DNA of 64,000 nucleotides from Austropuccinia psidii (GCA_023105745.1 JALGQZ010000009.1:12014564-12078563); one strand, 5' to 3'; numbered from the stretch's first letter, positions 22,141 through 35,641 are shown. Notes: generated by a model not told the origin, from the letters alone. Program-made: numbers and translations.

Positions 22141-22665
22141 ACAACCCCCTGGTGTTTTACAGCCGGTTTTGGGGGGTTGTTTGTGTTAGCTGATGCAAAC
22201 AACCCCCTGGCCTTTTACTGCTTGTTTTGGGGGGTTGTTTGCAGAAGCTGATGCAAACAATCCCCCTCCTTTTTGCAGCAAGTTTTTGGGGATTGTTTTC
22301 ACTATCTAATGCAAGCAACCCCTGTACTTTTGCCAATGTTTTGAGGGGGTTGTTTGAGCTAGCTGATGCAAACAAACTCATGCCCTTTTACATCTGGCTT
22401 TGGGGGGTTGTTGGAAACAGCACCCCTCCAATTTCTATTTGATTTGAGGGGTTTTTTAACAAAACCTTTTTGTAACCAAATCCACAGTCTTGGAGGTGGT
22501 GTCATAAGGCCTTTCACACTAGTGGGATCAAACCACCCCCAGCCATTTGAAGCTGGTTCTGGGGGGTTGTTTCCAATACCATATATGAATGACCTCTGTA
22601 TTTTAGAGCTACCTTGTGGGAGCTGTCTTCACAAGGTGATATAAACCAACCCCCAACCTTTTTAG
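22141..22665. repeat. Array of about 58-60-bp units, each an internal inverted repeat
   Basis: At least four to five units between 22141 and 22425 follow the plan CAACCCCC - about 20 bp - GGGGGGTTG - about 18 bp ending in TGATGCAAA. Degenerate units recur near 22530-22575 and 22645-22665. Each unit can fold into a GC-rich hairpin, which is unusual in this AT-rich setting. Confidence 0.78.
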
Positions 22666-24524
22666 TATAGGAACGTATTATTTTGATTATCTATCCCTGC
22701 ATGCCAATGGGAACAAGCTGAGTGATTCCATTTATCTGAGCATAATTGTGAAATAATTTTGATCATCTTTGGAGGGAGGTTCATCATGAGAGGAAATGAA
22801 AGAAACTGATGGAGAACCTCAGCTGTCATTTGATATTTTTTGGAATATTAACTATGCAAAACCACTCACATTTTCCAATTTTGTAATGGTTAATGGCTTG
22901 AAATTTATCATTAGTAGTAGTATTTAGTGAGTGGTGCAACAGAAATTATAATTAAAGATGTACTTTCAAGCAGATAATATAATTCATGTGAACACCACTC
23001 TATAGCATCTGAGTAACCTGTCAGTTTTTCCTGCCTAAAGACAATTCATAGTTCACATATTCCTTTTGAAAAAATTGGGGTTCAATATAAACCTTACAGG
23101 AGGAAATAAACTTCATGATTTCATTTTTTCCCAGTAATTAGAATGCAAAACTTTAAGTTCTAGTGGCATATGTCATATATAATCTAAACTTTGGAAAATA
23201 ATGAAAATAATTTTATAATGATGGAGTACCCAAAATACTTGTGAAGATGAATTTCTAATAAGAAATAATGCCCAAATTTCTCATCTTTGAGGTTAAATTT
23301 ACATTTTTTGGTTGAACATCTTTGGATTACTACTAAATTTCTTATATTATTCAAAAATAATTGAACTTTGAGGTAGATTATGTGAAATTTAAACCAAAAA
23401 CAAAAAACACTTTTATAAAAACAAAAGCCACCAAAACATCATACTGTGGACACAAATGTCTGTATATTGAAAATACTAATGTAGAAAGAATGCTTTTACC
23501 AAAAATATGTTCTGAATTTTTGAAAATTTCAATACAATGAAGAAGCTTCTCTTTACCTGAAAGATGAAATTTAAGCATATTTTTTTAATTATGATGATTT
23601 CTGCATGTGAAAGGTGTATTTTATCAAATACTCTTTAAAACCTCCAAGGATTTCCATTGCTTATCTTTCAGAAGACTATTAATTATTGTCCACAGAGCTT
23701 CTTTCAGAAATTGTTGGTGGTGTGTTTCATTTCAGAGGGAAGTGTATAACAAGTTAAAATGATGAAAATCTTTGAATTTGGAATATATGAGTATGGCTGA
23801 GCCTTCTTGATATTAGTTCCCAAAACCATTTCATAATCTATGATATTTGTATATTGGTCAATTTTTATTCTGTGCTCTCAATGGAACATTTAGGACTCAT
23901 ATCAAGACATGATGACCTTTTTTTCTGCAATAAATTGTGCTCTTAAACAATAGATATTAATGCTTAATTGATGAAATTCCTATTTTTTTCATCCCTAAAT
24001 TGAGAGATATTATTCCCATATCACATAGCTCACAGAGAATTACTGAGTAATTGATAGCCTAATTTGGAAGACCATTAAGTGATAAAATAGCTCATTAAAA
24101 TGAATATGCATATTCAAAGGGAAATTGAAACTCTCTTTCTTTTTGACTCTATAAACACAAGTTATGCAATATTTATTGATCTCTAAAAAATTTTAAAGGG
24201 GGGGAAATTCTGAATAATAAGTGCTTGAGAAGAAAAGGATGCTGCTCAAAATACTGAAATAACCCACTTCTGCTCCATGTAATTTTCTTTTCAAATATGA
24301 TTGTGAAATTATGAAAGGTTCTTTTAATCATATATTGAGCTAATCCAGTTTTGAAAGAAAAATCTAATACTGAAGTTCATGCAGGTAATAGTTGGGCTTT
24401 TCTTAGGTCATCTTATAATTATATCTTGTTTATATTCATTTCAAATCAATAGCCATTTTCAAGTCACAGAAAGGACACATTAAATGACTGGCTAACCAGT
24501 CACATAAAAATTTCCCTAATGTGA

Positions 24525-25581
24525 TGCTTGCCTAGTGATTGTAGACAGATTCAGTAAAACTCCAATCTTTTTACCATGTCACAAAGATGATACAGCCATA
24601 GATACAGCTCTTCTGATATGGAATAGAGTAGTGTCATGGACTGGCATATTTACAAATATTGTTAGTGACAGGGATCCCAAATTCACTTCAGCACTATGGA
24701 CAAATCTTCACCAATTATTTGGCACTAAGCTGTCTTTCTCTACAGCCTACCACCCACAAACTGATGGTCTGGCTGAAAGGATGATCCAGACCTTAGAGGA
24801 CATGGTAAGAAGATTTTGTGCATATGGCCTTTAATTCAAACATTGTGATGGATTTACCCATTATTGGTGTACTCTGTTGCCAGCACTGGAATTAGCATAT
24901 AAAACATCAATCCATGTCAGTACCAATCAAATTCCTGCTATCCTAGAAAAGGGATGGAAGACCACATTACCTCAAGATTCCTTGAGGAAAGATTTTATTG
25001 AAATAAATCCCTCAGCTGCTAGCTCCAAGGGAATGCTAGACAAAGATAGAAAGCATGCAGTAAGGTGCATGGAAGACTCTTTTGCATATGCTAAGGACAA
25101 ATGGGATAAATCACATGCAACTCCAGATTTCAAAGTGGGAGATTCAGTTCTTGTATCCACCACTAACTTCAATAACATCAAAGGATGTAAAAAGCTGAAA
25201 TACTTCCTTGCATGACCTTTTGTTAATAAAGCCCTCCATGGAGAAAATTCTGTTGAAGTAGATTTATCTGAAGAACTTAGCAATAAGCATCCTACATTTC
25301 CAGTGAGCTTGATAAAGCCATATAAATCTAGTGATGCTGAAAAATTTCTCTTGAGGAATAAATTTACCCAAGTTATACCTCCTATTGATTCATCTGGTAG
25401 TAAGAAAATTACCAAAGTCCTCAAAGAAAGAAAGTTGAGAAGCAACAAAGTAAGGGAATACCTTGTTAGGTACAGTGACCCAACTTGTGAAGATGAATGG
25501 TTGCCAGAAAAAGACATACCTGAAGCTGCTAACCTTCTCACAAGGTTCAGACACACTAGAAATAACAATATTACAAAGTAA
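24525..25581 (+). pseudogene. Element B integrase core, C-terminus and chromodomain
   Basis: Resumes with LVIVDRFSKTPIFLPCHKDDTA, then the integrase core [13 protein letters not shown] and [13 protein letters not shown]. Stops follow at 24832 (TAA), 25213 (TGA in the GPF motif region) and elsewhere. The C-terminus shows FKVGDSVLVSTTNF, HPTFPVSLIKPY and a chromodomain (KERKLRSNKVREYLVRY ... EDEWLPEKDIP). It ends at TAA 25579-25581, 12 bp before the polypurine tract. Confidence 0.88.
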
Positions 25582-25593
25582 TATTCTTTTTTT

Positions 25594-25605
25594 AGGGGGA
25601 GGGAA
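25594..25605 (+). promoter_or_regulatory. Element B polypurine tract
   Basis: AGGGGGAGGGAA immediately precedes the 3' LTR start TGTGAGCC. Confidence 0.8.
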
Positions 25606-27437
25606 TGTGAGCCTTAGAGATATCTTCATATACCCAAAAGATCACAAATGATAAATTAAGATACAAATATAAATAAAAGAAATTTATTGATATTATAAAA
25701 ATAAAAACTGAAATATAAATACAAATTCATATTCAAAAATCAAAATTTAATTATAATTTAAAAATAAAATTACAATAAAATTTAAAATTATGAAATTACA
25801 TTTTTATGTGAAAAAATTAAGTAAAAATGAATTTTTAATAAAAATTATGAAATTAAAATATTTTTTGTAAAAAGTTATATAAAATATATTATAAATTTTT
25901 ATCCAATAAATAAACATAAAGAAACTATCACACCATTGGATTCCTCATAAAAAATAAAGTGGGGTCACCTCTGGATGAAATTTCTGTAACTCAACTCTAA
26001 ATAAGCTTGAATTAAGTTTTTAGGATTTTTTGTACAAAAGTATAAAAATCCTCAAAACCTTAATTTAATTCACACCACATGTGGTGTTAACCATCAATTT
26101 TTGTGTTAAAATTGAGGTGTTGTGTTTAGTTTAGAAGTTATGAGGAATTGAAGTATTTTCAATTGAATTCAATTGAAATGTCAAAATGTGTGCATGTATT
26201 ACATAAGTGAACTTTAATTTACATATGAGGTATCAATTATTACAGATGTTTAATTAAAAACTCAATTAAATTACATGTGTAAATTATGATTGTATTACAT
26301 GATGAGGAATTAAAGAAAAAATAAATTGGAAAGATTAGTTCTGGGGGGGAACACACTCTAGCTCTAAGGGGGAGCTAGACCCCCAAGATACTTGATGACT
26401 GGCGTGGGATGTCAAAATACACACAAAAGTTCATTACTTTTGGCCTGTAATTGAGTCACAGGGTCTTTGACTCAATTGATGATGAGGTTTTGATACCAAC
26501 CAGGGTAGTTTTAACTGCTGCCAAGAGGGTAAAGCTACGCTTAAGTTAAAACAGTGTTAGTAAAAACAGCTTTAACTGGTTTCTATGCCTCTTCCACACA
26601 TTCTGAAGTTTTTTGAAGGCTCTGGACCAGGTATTGCTATAGTAATGGCTGATTCAAGGGTCTAAAATGGCTAAAAATAGCAAAAAACGGCTAAAACAAG
26701 CCTTTTTTTGGTCTAAACCAGGGTTAAATGATGCCATAATTGGCTTTTCTGTGGTAAGAGTGTTTCTCACTCTTTAAAAGAGTAAATTTTACCTTTGTAG
26801 TAAGAAAATTGATGGCTATAAAAGAATGTCTTCTTTGCCCCACTTTTCTCTTCATGTTAGAATCTTTTCCTTTTATAATTAGCTTAAACACTGTTAAACC
26901 AATCAATAAAAGATTCCAACCACCCTTTTTAAATTATTTTCAACCTTTAACAATGTGAAAAAGCCATTCTAATCATTGTTTGTAACTCTTATAATCATTT
27001 TACCCTTGAACCACCCCAAAAGTGAATTAAAGCATCTTTCATCACTGTTAACTTTGTCATTTTGTTTCCAAATTCACTCTGGTCACTTTTGAGCATTTTT
27101 TCTCTTTAAATATCTTTTTAAAGACATTTTTCTTTAATTAATTGCTTGCTTTCCTTTGCTCAATTAATTCCAATTGAAATTGCTGTTGAAGAAATTTCTT
27201 TTGTAGCCTTAAATCTCTCTTGTAGAGTATTTTTGGATAAATCTTTATTGTTGGTAAAAAAATAAATTTTTATTATATTATTTTTTTATACTTATAAAGT
27301 TAAAAACAATAAAATTGGTGTGTTTCCTCTCTATAAATACTATTTCTTACTATTTTTAAATAATTCTACCTTATACAAATTTTGAGGACAGGAAAAGTAC
27401 TTGATATTTTTTCAAAGTTTCATATCCACACCTTACA
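25606..27437 (+). repeat. 3' LTR of element B (LTR-C family, 1832 bp)
   Basis: Begins TGTGAGCCTTAGAG and ends TATCCACACCTTACA. It is the only uninterrupted LTR-C in the window and serves as reference for the split solo copy (50049-62094) and the 427-bp remnant at 2576-3002. Confidence 0.9.
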
Positions 27438-30400
27438 AAAATCATGCAAAAAAATCAAAGGAAGTTTCTTAATAAAGTTTCTGAGATATTTCAATTGAAA
27501 TTAATCTTCAATGATTAATATAAATAAAATTGAAAGTGGCTTAGAAATATGCTTCTTGAATGTTTGAACTAAAGATTTTTATTAAGTTAGGGCAAGAAGT
27601 ATTTCATGTAGAATTAAAAGTGAGTTTATCATTCTATTTTTCTTAATTCTTGAGACTTTGTTTCAATGCTTTAATTATTGAAAGTTTTTTTGTAAATTGA
27701 TTTTTTAATAATACCTTTGGCTCTTGAATAGAAAAAATAAATAAATATTTATACTATACATTAGCCCCCCTCAAAGCGCCCAAATTCTGTGACCAAAATC
27801 CCAAACATTACTTGATAGCAAAGACCAAATTTAATTTTTGGTAATTTAAAAACACTACATCTTAAAACTTTTTGAGCCCAAATTTTTTTGTTTTGTTTGA
27901 AACACCAACCTTTTATCACAAATGAAAAACTTAATTTTAGCCTTCTGATCTACTCAACTCAACAATCAACAACATAAACTCTACAGAAATTTATCTTTGA
28001 TTATGCCTCAGGGATTAGAACAAAACAGCTTTCATTTGATATAATTTCAGCCCAATACTCATATTCCATTGAAGCTGAAATGGATGAAGAGCTTGAAAAA
28101 TTCATTTCAATAGCTGATTAATTTCATCAAAATCAATATATCAAATAGCGCCAAGTTCAGAATCCCCCATATATTGACCAACCCAGCTATTTGTAAAAGC
28201 TACAAAGATTGAGGCTTGAGAGATTATGAAGTACCTTTTATTTTATCTTTTAAGATATGATCACTCCTATTTGTGGTGACAAGAAATCTAAAGATCAAGA
28301 AAGCATAAAAATATTCAATATAAGTATACCAGTGGCAGTGAAACGTTTCCGACTAGGTAGCAATGAAAATAGATCTTTTATTGGTTGTTTTGGTACAATA
28401 TTCTATGATGGTAAGGATATAGTAATAATATATAATCAATTAATTATTAAAGAATGTTTAAAACATAATTTTACTTAAATAAACCCTCAAAATTATTATG
28501 AATAAAAAGAACTTTTTCAATTAATGAAAGCAGTCGTATTTTGAGGATGTATTGGATTTATTTATGAAAGCTTGATTCCATTATTTAAAAATTCACCAAA
28601 TTATGCAGAGATATATTTTTATCAAAAGCATAATTATTGTATATTCATAATTTCCCTTAGTAATATATATAATAATTGAAAAATACTCTTTTATAGCTAT
28701 TCAATTTAAATTCAGATGTTCTGTGTTGTGAAACATTTTTCATGGCCATACATGCTTATCTTCTTGGCTCAGTAAATGACCCAAGAGTATAAAAACATCT
28801 TACTATTTATGAATTACCTGAGAAATTCTTTTGTGAGAAGAAATACTTGCTTGCATATTTGACATATTCAAGCTCAAACTTTATTATTACTTCTTATAAA
28901 GGAAACATAAACTAAGCAAATTATTGACAGAAGCTCAACTTTTTCCAGACCAAGCCTGGGTTTTCATTGGGAATGCCATTGGGATTCTTGAGGAGTGCTG
29001 ATTCAACTTACAAAAAATGTGCTTTTTAATGAATGAAACAGAATATGTTCCAAATTTTGTTTGATTGGGTTATGATTTTTATCATAAAGCATAATCTATT
29101 GGCTCAGATTGGTGACTAATGGCTGAATTTGTATGATGATAAATACCTGCCTGAGCTACAATTAATACGTGGAGGATAAAATATTGGACTAATAAGAAAT
29201 ATTCATTAAAATATCAAACCAATTACTTTGAATTGTTTAATTAATAAATATTAATAAATCAGGTGAGGTGTAAATTTTCTTTACTTTTTTTTTTTATTTT
29301 TCTTCACTTATGTCATCGAAATGAAAATACAAGAGTTCTTGGAAATTAAGCTTTTTTTCTTTTCACTTTTCAATCAATTTAATATTCTTTTTTCTATTTT
29401 ACCATTTTTGAGGTTTTTTGTCAAAACAAAAAGGTATTTTCTATTTGAATTCCTGATTTTCTGTTTTGATTTTTTCAAACATTTCTTTCTTTTTTGCTCC
29501 TTGTTATTTCTTTGCAAAAAGAAAGTTTTTTATAACAAAATACTTTTTTTTCTTTTGCAGTGTTCTAGATTTTTTATTGGTCTACTATTCATTCTCTTTT
29601 CTTTCAAATTATTCAGTTCTTCAGCACTGTTCCTCGGATATTTCTCAATTAAATATTTTTCTCTTTTCAATTTCTTTTTAGATTTCCAAAAAGGTAAGGT
29701 TTTTTTGTGAAAAAAAAAAACTTTTTTTTGATTATTACAATTTATTTCTGCAAAATAAAGACTGTTTTCTTTTAATCAATCTAAGAATTTCTTCATTTCA
29801 TTTAATTAAAAAAGGTTTATCTTTTCAAATTTGTTTGATATTCATTTTTTTTCTTGTTTTTTTTTCTTTTTCTTTTTTTTTTTGGGGGGGGGGGGCTTTT
29901 TCCAATTTTTTTTCTTCTTTTTAGTTTTTTTGAAATGAAGTCTTTTTTATTGGTCCAATTATTTTTTTAACTTTTTCCTATCTATACAAAAAAAACTATT
30001 ATTTTTGATTGAGCTACTTTTTTTTAAAAAAAGTTTTAGAATTTTGGCCTGGTTGATAAAACAAATAACAAATTAAGTTTATTTTTATTCATTTTTTCCA
30101 AAATTAGAGACTAATTATTTCATCAAGCTAACAAAATTTTGTTTTGTTTTCTTTTTTTGGTTATTTTTCAAGAATTTTTTTTGAAATTATACACTTCAAT
30201 TCTGAAAAAACCAATTTCTTCTAATCTTTTACATTTTTTAAAAGTAAGTTTTTTATCCTTTAACAAAAAAATTATCAGTTTAATTCTTTGTTCATTTTTT
30301 TGATATCTAGATATTTTGTAAATACAAAAAAGGTTAGTTTACTTTTTTATTCCTTTTCTTTTCAAAAAGAAAAGATTTATCTTGCCATTTGTCTAAAGCC

Positions 30401-33400
30401 TTTTCATTTTAATATATTATTTTTGGTTATTTAGAAAGAAGGTTTTTCGTTGGTTTAAAAATGGGTTCTTTAAAAAAAAAACTTTCTTTCTTTTTTAAAA
30501 TTAGACTAATATTAGGTTTTTGATATTTCTCTCTAGTCTTTCATAAAAAGTAAGTTTCTCCAAATAAAAAACAACCCTCTTTGTAATTATTTTGTTTTAT
30601 TTATTTATTTGAAAAATTTCCCTCATATCAAAAAATACTCTATTTTGTTTATTATGTCACAAACATAATATGGTCTATTCAAGTAAAAAACAAGAAATGA
30701 GTAGAGGAGGATTTAGAGAAGGAATCGAATTCTAAAGGCATGTTTTAATAATTACTAGAGAAAACAGAAATGAAATTATAGAATTATTATATACCTATTA
30801 GTGACCTCGAAGTATCTGGGAAAATTTTATATAGTGAACAGCTGCAGATTATGAGTATTCCTGACCATGGAGTAAAATAATATTTTAGCTTGAATTCAAT
30901 TTTATTCCAAATATCCTTCTAATTTTTTGATTAAAGATTTAATTTGAAATAAAATTGAGGATTCTCAAAAAGATTACCCAGATTTAAGCAAGAAAGAAGA
31001 AAACAATTATTACTCTCAGTACTTATCAGATCCACCACCAACTATAGTAGCCAAAAAATTATCAAAATAAACAATGTTTTGTGCAAAGGTATATTGATCC
31101 TGGAGTACAATTATAATTATTCTTTCTCAAATATAACTCAATTCTTTACACCTTCTCATCCAAATAAGAACGTTCAATTAATTAAAATAAAGCTATTGAT
31201 TCTATTATTGATTTCATCCCTTTTTCAACCATTCCTGATACTTAATTAAATTAATTGAATCATTTATAAATTAACACATTTCAAGAAGGAAAATATTTAC
31301 CACAATTAACTATCAAAAAAAGAATTCTATCTGATAAAATTTATCTTGTCGGATGGGGAAAATAAACTATAAAAGATCAAATTATTTGATCTTATATAAT
31401 CACAAGAAAAATAATGAAAAGCCTTGATAAATTGAAACATTGGGCACCAAAATTAGCAAGACTGGTAAAACATTTTTCCAAAAACTTTTTGAATAAATGA
31501 GGATTATTCCAAGAGGAAAAAAGAAATAATAAAAAAAAAAGTTCCCACCTTTTTCGAAAACTGAATTCAATGATACCACTCCATATATTTTCTATTTTCC
31601 TCTTACCTTTACAAAAAGATAAATTATCAAAAAAGTTAAATAAATATTATGATTAATCAACAGTTTCTTTTTTTATTTTTGATGAAAGTATATATGTATA
31701 CTGGTCAAATAGATAGAGTGGATAATTATAAGTTTATTCTTCCCAAAAATAATTTTACAATTGATTTCTCAAAATTAAATTTATATGTCAAATTATTTGG
31801 AAAGCCAAATATTTCACTCATCACACTGAAAAATCTACTGAGAAAATACTTAATACTAGACTGGGGATATCAACTCGAGTGTCAAAAAGACTTGACAGAT
31901 TTTGTACCTCAAATGAAATTATAAGTGCTAATTTCCATTCCATTGATTAGTTTTCTTGATTTCTTATTTCATTTAAATCATTTCTCAATTTATATTTTAT
32001 ATAGAAATATTTTTTCATTATTCTCAAAAAATACAAAAACACAAGTAATATTCAATTAGATCAATAAAAAAGTGACAAACCCTCTGAATACTCCCAAAGT
32101 ACACAAAAATAAGATTAACCTCCAAAATTAATAGAAAAATATGAAATTACAAATTAAAAAGAGAAAAAAAAAACTATTTAATATTAATAAAATACATTTT
32201 AGCTTTTATCTTTTTGCCAGAGATATTGTCATTTATCCTTTCAAAGGTCTAAACCATTATAATTTCTTCATTCTGTAATTTAAATCTCCTCCAAATCATT
32301 TTTTGTCTTGAATTTTCTTTTTTAAAAGTAAAATTATTTATCTATTTTCTCCTGATAAAACTCAATTTATATCTTTTTAATTTTTTTTCCTTGTTTGAGA
32401 AATAATTTTTCAACTTTTTTTTCATCTTCCCACTTTTTTTAAAAAAAAATAATTTTTTATTTTCACTTTTGCTACAGGCTAGTATCATATAGCCATAATT
32501 TTTAAATATAATATAATTAAGTGACACTTGAACTGCAAAACTTATTTTTATTAATTAAATACTTATTAATATGGAGATATACCATTGAAATAAAATTATC
32601 CATTTGAAAAATTCTTGGATTCAAGATCCTAACTTATTCACATCGAAACATAATTGTTGATGGTGTTAAAAGAAATCTTTTTTGTGATTGAGCCAGATTT
32701 CTCTCCACTGAAGTGATTCAATTATTTTTATCCATCATTGTCTTGGTATCAATATTTTAATTAATTGAAAGTGTATTTTTCTTTCTGTTTTTTTTTGTTT
32801 TTTTTTTGTTTTTGAGTGAATGAGAATTTTCTGCAGAATTATTTATATTATAAAGTCACATCTCATAATAAACCAAGCCTTTCATTTAAACATGAATTTC
32901 ATTAAGTTCCCCGGTTATATATAAGATATATTCTTTTTAATTCTTAGCTCTGTTAAATCTAAGTCCATAAGCTATTAATTAGAGGACATAAAGATGTATT
33001 TTCAAGATTTATTATCAATATTTTACAAGATAATCACCACATACCTTGGTATTTAGAGAGGAAAAATTGGGTTCAATCATTTCACTCAAGTCAAAATAAG
33101 GAAGATGACAGTTTTAAATAGGTTCTATATTTCATTTGTCACCAAAGAGATAATAAATTTTTGATTAAAACAGGAAAAGAATTTCTATATTTTGTATTAA
33201 TTTATTGATAACTTTCTTAGAATCTTCATTGTTAATACCAGCTCCTAATAAATTTTCATAATTATTGAATGATATATATTTTTTTTGAAATAATTCTTCA
33301 TTGATATTGAATATTTTTTTTGGTTTAAGCTTCAATATATTTTTTATTATTATTTGTTAACCTCATTGGCCATTAGCTGAAATACAAAATTTTTTTATAA

Positions 33401-35641
33401 TAGGGGGCTTCCAAAAGAAGTCTTTCCAGAAGAGCATAAAATAATTTCATATTATTCTCTCATTTGAGAAAATCAATTATGGTGAGTCAGTAATCTGTTT
33501 TAATATTTCCCAAAAATCTAGCATCATAACTAGAGTAATTCATTTATAAAAATAATAATTGATTGAGTAACATTGTTTAAATTTGAAATAGAGATAATAT
33601 CAAAAGAGTGTTGATAAATCTGAGGATGTTGGGTAATTGTGTATTTGATCTAATTGGAAATTTATCTTTCAATAGTAGTATTAATTTTGATTTCAAAACT
33701 AATTTAGTGATTTTACAAAACTTCCAAATTGGTCTTTTCTAAAAAAAATTTTTTTTGTTCAAAGTTGAATAATGTGTGATGTTTTCATACAAAGGATGTG
33801 AAATTTTAATTATTTCTTTTAGCCCAAAATACAAAATTAAATTATATTTTTTTGTGTCAAATCTGAGTGGGCCTATTGATTAAATACTTTATACCAACAA
33901 CAAAGTGATTTTTAATACCACTAATATATAAACTTAATTATTGCAGATTTAATTTAGTATGATAACACATGAAGAAAAATTATCTGGATTTATTTTATCT
34001 TTTTTTTATAAGATGTTTACCATATAAAAGTACCTTAAGTTTAAAGTTAATTTTCAATTTTAATTATTGATTATTATTTCAATATGAGTTTTTATTGTAA
34101 AAGTTTTCTTTTAATAAATTCTTATTATTAAAAAGTTTAATTTAATTGATTAAGAAAAAATTCAAATAATAAAAAGGATAAATTAAAAAAAAAAAAATTA
34201 ACTTGATATTGATTTAACAAAAAAAAAATTAAACTTAAGGAATAAATGATAGAGTTTTGTTAAAAAGAAAATGATATTTTAGTAAAAAAATATATAAGAT
34301 CTTATATTTTTCTTAACTAAAACTTATGTTTTTTTTTTCTTTACCAAATTATTTCCATAAAAATTAAATTTTGATATAAAAATTTAAGACAACCATTTTT
34401 CTTTTCCACAAAAGAAATCCATTATGGTAAGATTTTTGGGATTTTTAAAATTTTCTTTAAAAGTTTTTTTTTTGTATATTATTGAATTTTTAATAATACC
34501 TAATATTTTAAGTTTTTTTTTTTTTTTCAAATTTTATCTTAATTAGAAAATCAGGTAAATTGATCAAAAAAATTTAGGAAATTTATTTAAAAATTTTTAG
34601 CTTATAAATTTTCATGATTTCTTTTTTTTTTAGAAATGAATCTGTTGGTATTTTAAATATAAAACTGTTGTTGTTTCTATTAATAAAACTTTTTTTATTA
34701 AAAAAATAAAAAAAATTGAATCATCCTTTATCATAAATAATAACATTATCTTTATTAAAATAATTATTATTTTAATTATGTTGATTTTTTTTTATTGTAA
34801 TACTAAAAAAAAATCTTTCGTTATCCTTAAAAAAAAATTAAGCTTTAAAAGTTTAAAAATTAATAGTTTTATTATAATATATTAATTAAAAAATTAAAAA
34901 AATCCATTTATATCTTCTTTTTTTAGAATTAAATTATTGAATCAAAAAAAAAATTCCTCAAAATTATGAGTTTTTTTTTTTTTAAAATGTATTTTTTCAA
35001 AAAATTTTACCCCTTTCTCACCTTTCTAAAAAAAAAAAAAAGGAAAGAAAATAATCAACAAAAAAAAAATTGATCATTTGAAAATATTCCTAATAATGAT
35101 AATTTTTTTTTATCATTTTTTTCTTAAAAAAAAAGATAAAAAAACAAAAATATTGAGAAAAATCTAATAGAATTTGAGCAACCATTAAAAAAGAAAACAT
35201 ACACACACAAAAAAAAACCTCTTTATCATCTTAATCATAACCAATCCTAATTTTAAATAATAAGCTTAACTAATCATTTTAACATTAAAAATAACTTTTT
35301 ATTATCATTATTTTAACTTCAATTTTTTATTTTTTAAAAATAAATAAATTATAATGAATTTATTCTCTCCTATTTATTAATGATTTTGGCAGAATTTCAA
35401 AATTTTGATGTTTAATAATAGCAGATAAGAAATTATAGTTTTCTCATTAAATTCATGGGTATAGAAAAGTTAGATTTGCCAACTTCTGAATGTTATCCTC
35501 ATTGATTCCTTGTAATTATATAATTTATTTTTACTTTCATTATGGCACAAATTCCATTCAGGAGTGCTCTATAAGTGAAATTTGGTAAAATGACCAACAG
35601 TACAGACTTGTATAGACTTTTCTTGTGACTTCAATTCGTGC
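27438..35641. other. AT-rich stretch without a recognisable gene
   Basis: About 8.2 kb of extreme A/T content. Short open frames at 28257-28478, 29321-29710 and 31649-31924 show no family motif I recognise. The second is a by-product of T-rich sequence (Phe/Leu runs). A small frame near 28050-28130 reads SIEAEMDEELEKFISIAD, which looks more protein-like than its surroundings but has no identifiable partner exons. Homopolymer tracts dominate 33700-35300. Nothing else is supportable. Confidence 0.6.
29281..30640. repeat. Pyrimidine-skewed, T-tract-rich low-complexity region
   Basis: The plus strand is dominated by T-runs separated by short blocks such as AAAAAGGTAAG and AAAAGTAAG (near 29690, 30240 and 30545). 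The spacing is irregular. The layout resembles a degenerate minisatellite and recalls the T-run/A-run structure at 20750-21900. Confidence 0.55.

Larger units (their letters stand above)
19863..24521. mobile_element. Non-autonomous CACTA-like DNA transposon (4659 bp)
   Basis: The ends begin CACCAGGG (left) and, on the other strand, CATTAGGG (right), each one change from the CACTA signature. A 37-bp terminal inverted repeat (19863-19899 and 24485-24521) aligns without gaps at 29 of 37 positions, and most differences are transitions. Flanking bases are TAA (19860-19862) and TGA (24522-24524). Removing the insert and one copy restores the integrase codons for SYNACLV. A 3-bp duplication fits CACTA/EnSpm elements. 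The interior has no transposase-like frame. It holds long A/T tracts and two tandem arrays. Confidence 0.72.
2576..27437 (+). mobile_element. Element B: old Ty3/Gypsy chromovirus, split by three insertions
   Basis: The pieces in order are: 5' LTR remnant 2576-3002, PBS 3003, leader, ORF1/gag start to 3759, [element A], gag-pol 15347-19862, [CACTA-like element], integrase-chromodomain 24525-25581, polypurine tract, and 3' LTR 25606-27437. Joining the pieces restores colinearity with element E. B's coding frames contain many stops and frameshifts. Its left LTR start lies beyond the window because A2 sits inside that LTR, so its target duplication cannot be checked; the right flank is AAAAT. Confidence 0.85.

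Noticed and set aside
22141..22665. CRISPR-like array (repeats with spacers)
   Set aside because: The organism is eukaryotic, the whole unit including the spacer is repeated, and no associated genes are present. It is a tandem minisatellite.
19863..24521. hAT transposon, based on the CAGGG-like ends
   Set aside because: An 8-bp duplication could not be found. A 3-bp TAA/TGA flank with CACCA/CATTA ends restores the target codons exactly and fits CACTA better.
29321..29710. Open frame of 129 codons rich in Phe and Leu
   Set aside because: Its composition is fully explained by T-runs (TTT/CTT/TTC codons). The apparent membrane protein is an artefact of low complexity.
31649..31924. Open frame of 91 codons in the AT-rich region
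   Set aside because: No family motif, no supporting neighbours, and the length is compatible with chance in this composition.
27438..35641. Mitochondrial DNA insertion, suggested by the extreme A/T content
   Set aside because: No respiratory, ribosomal RNA or mitochondrial tRNA sequence was recognised.
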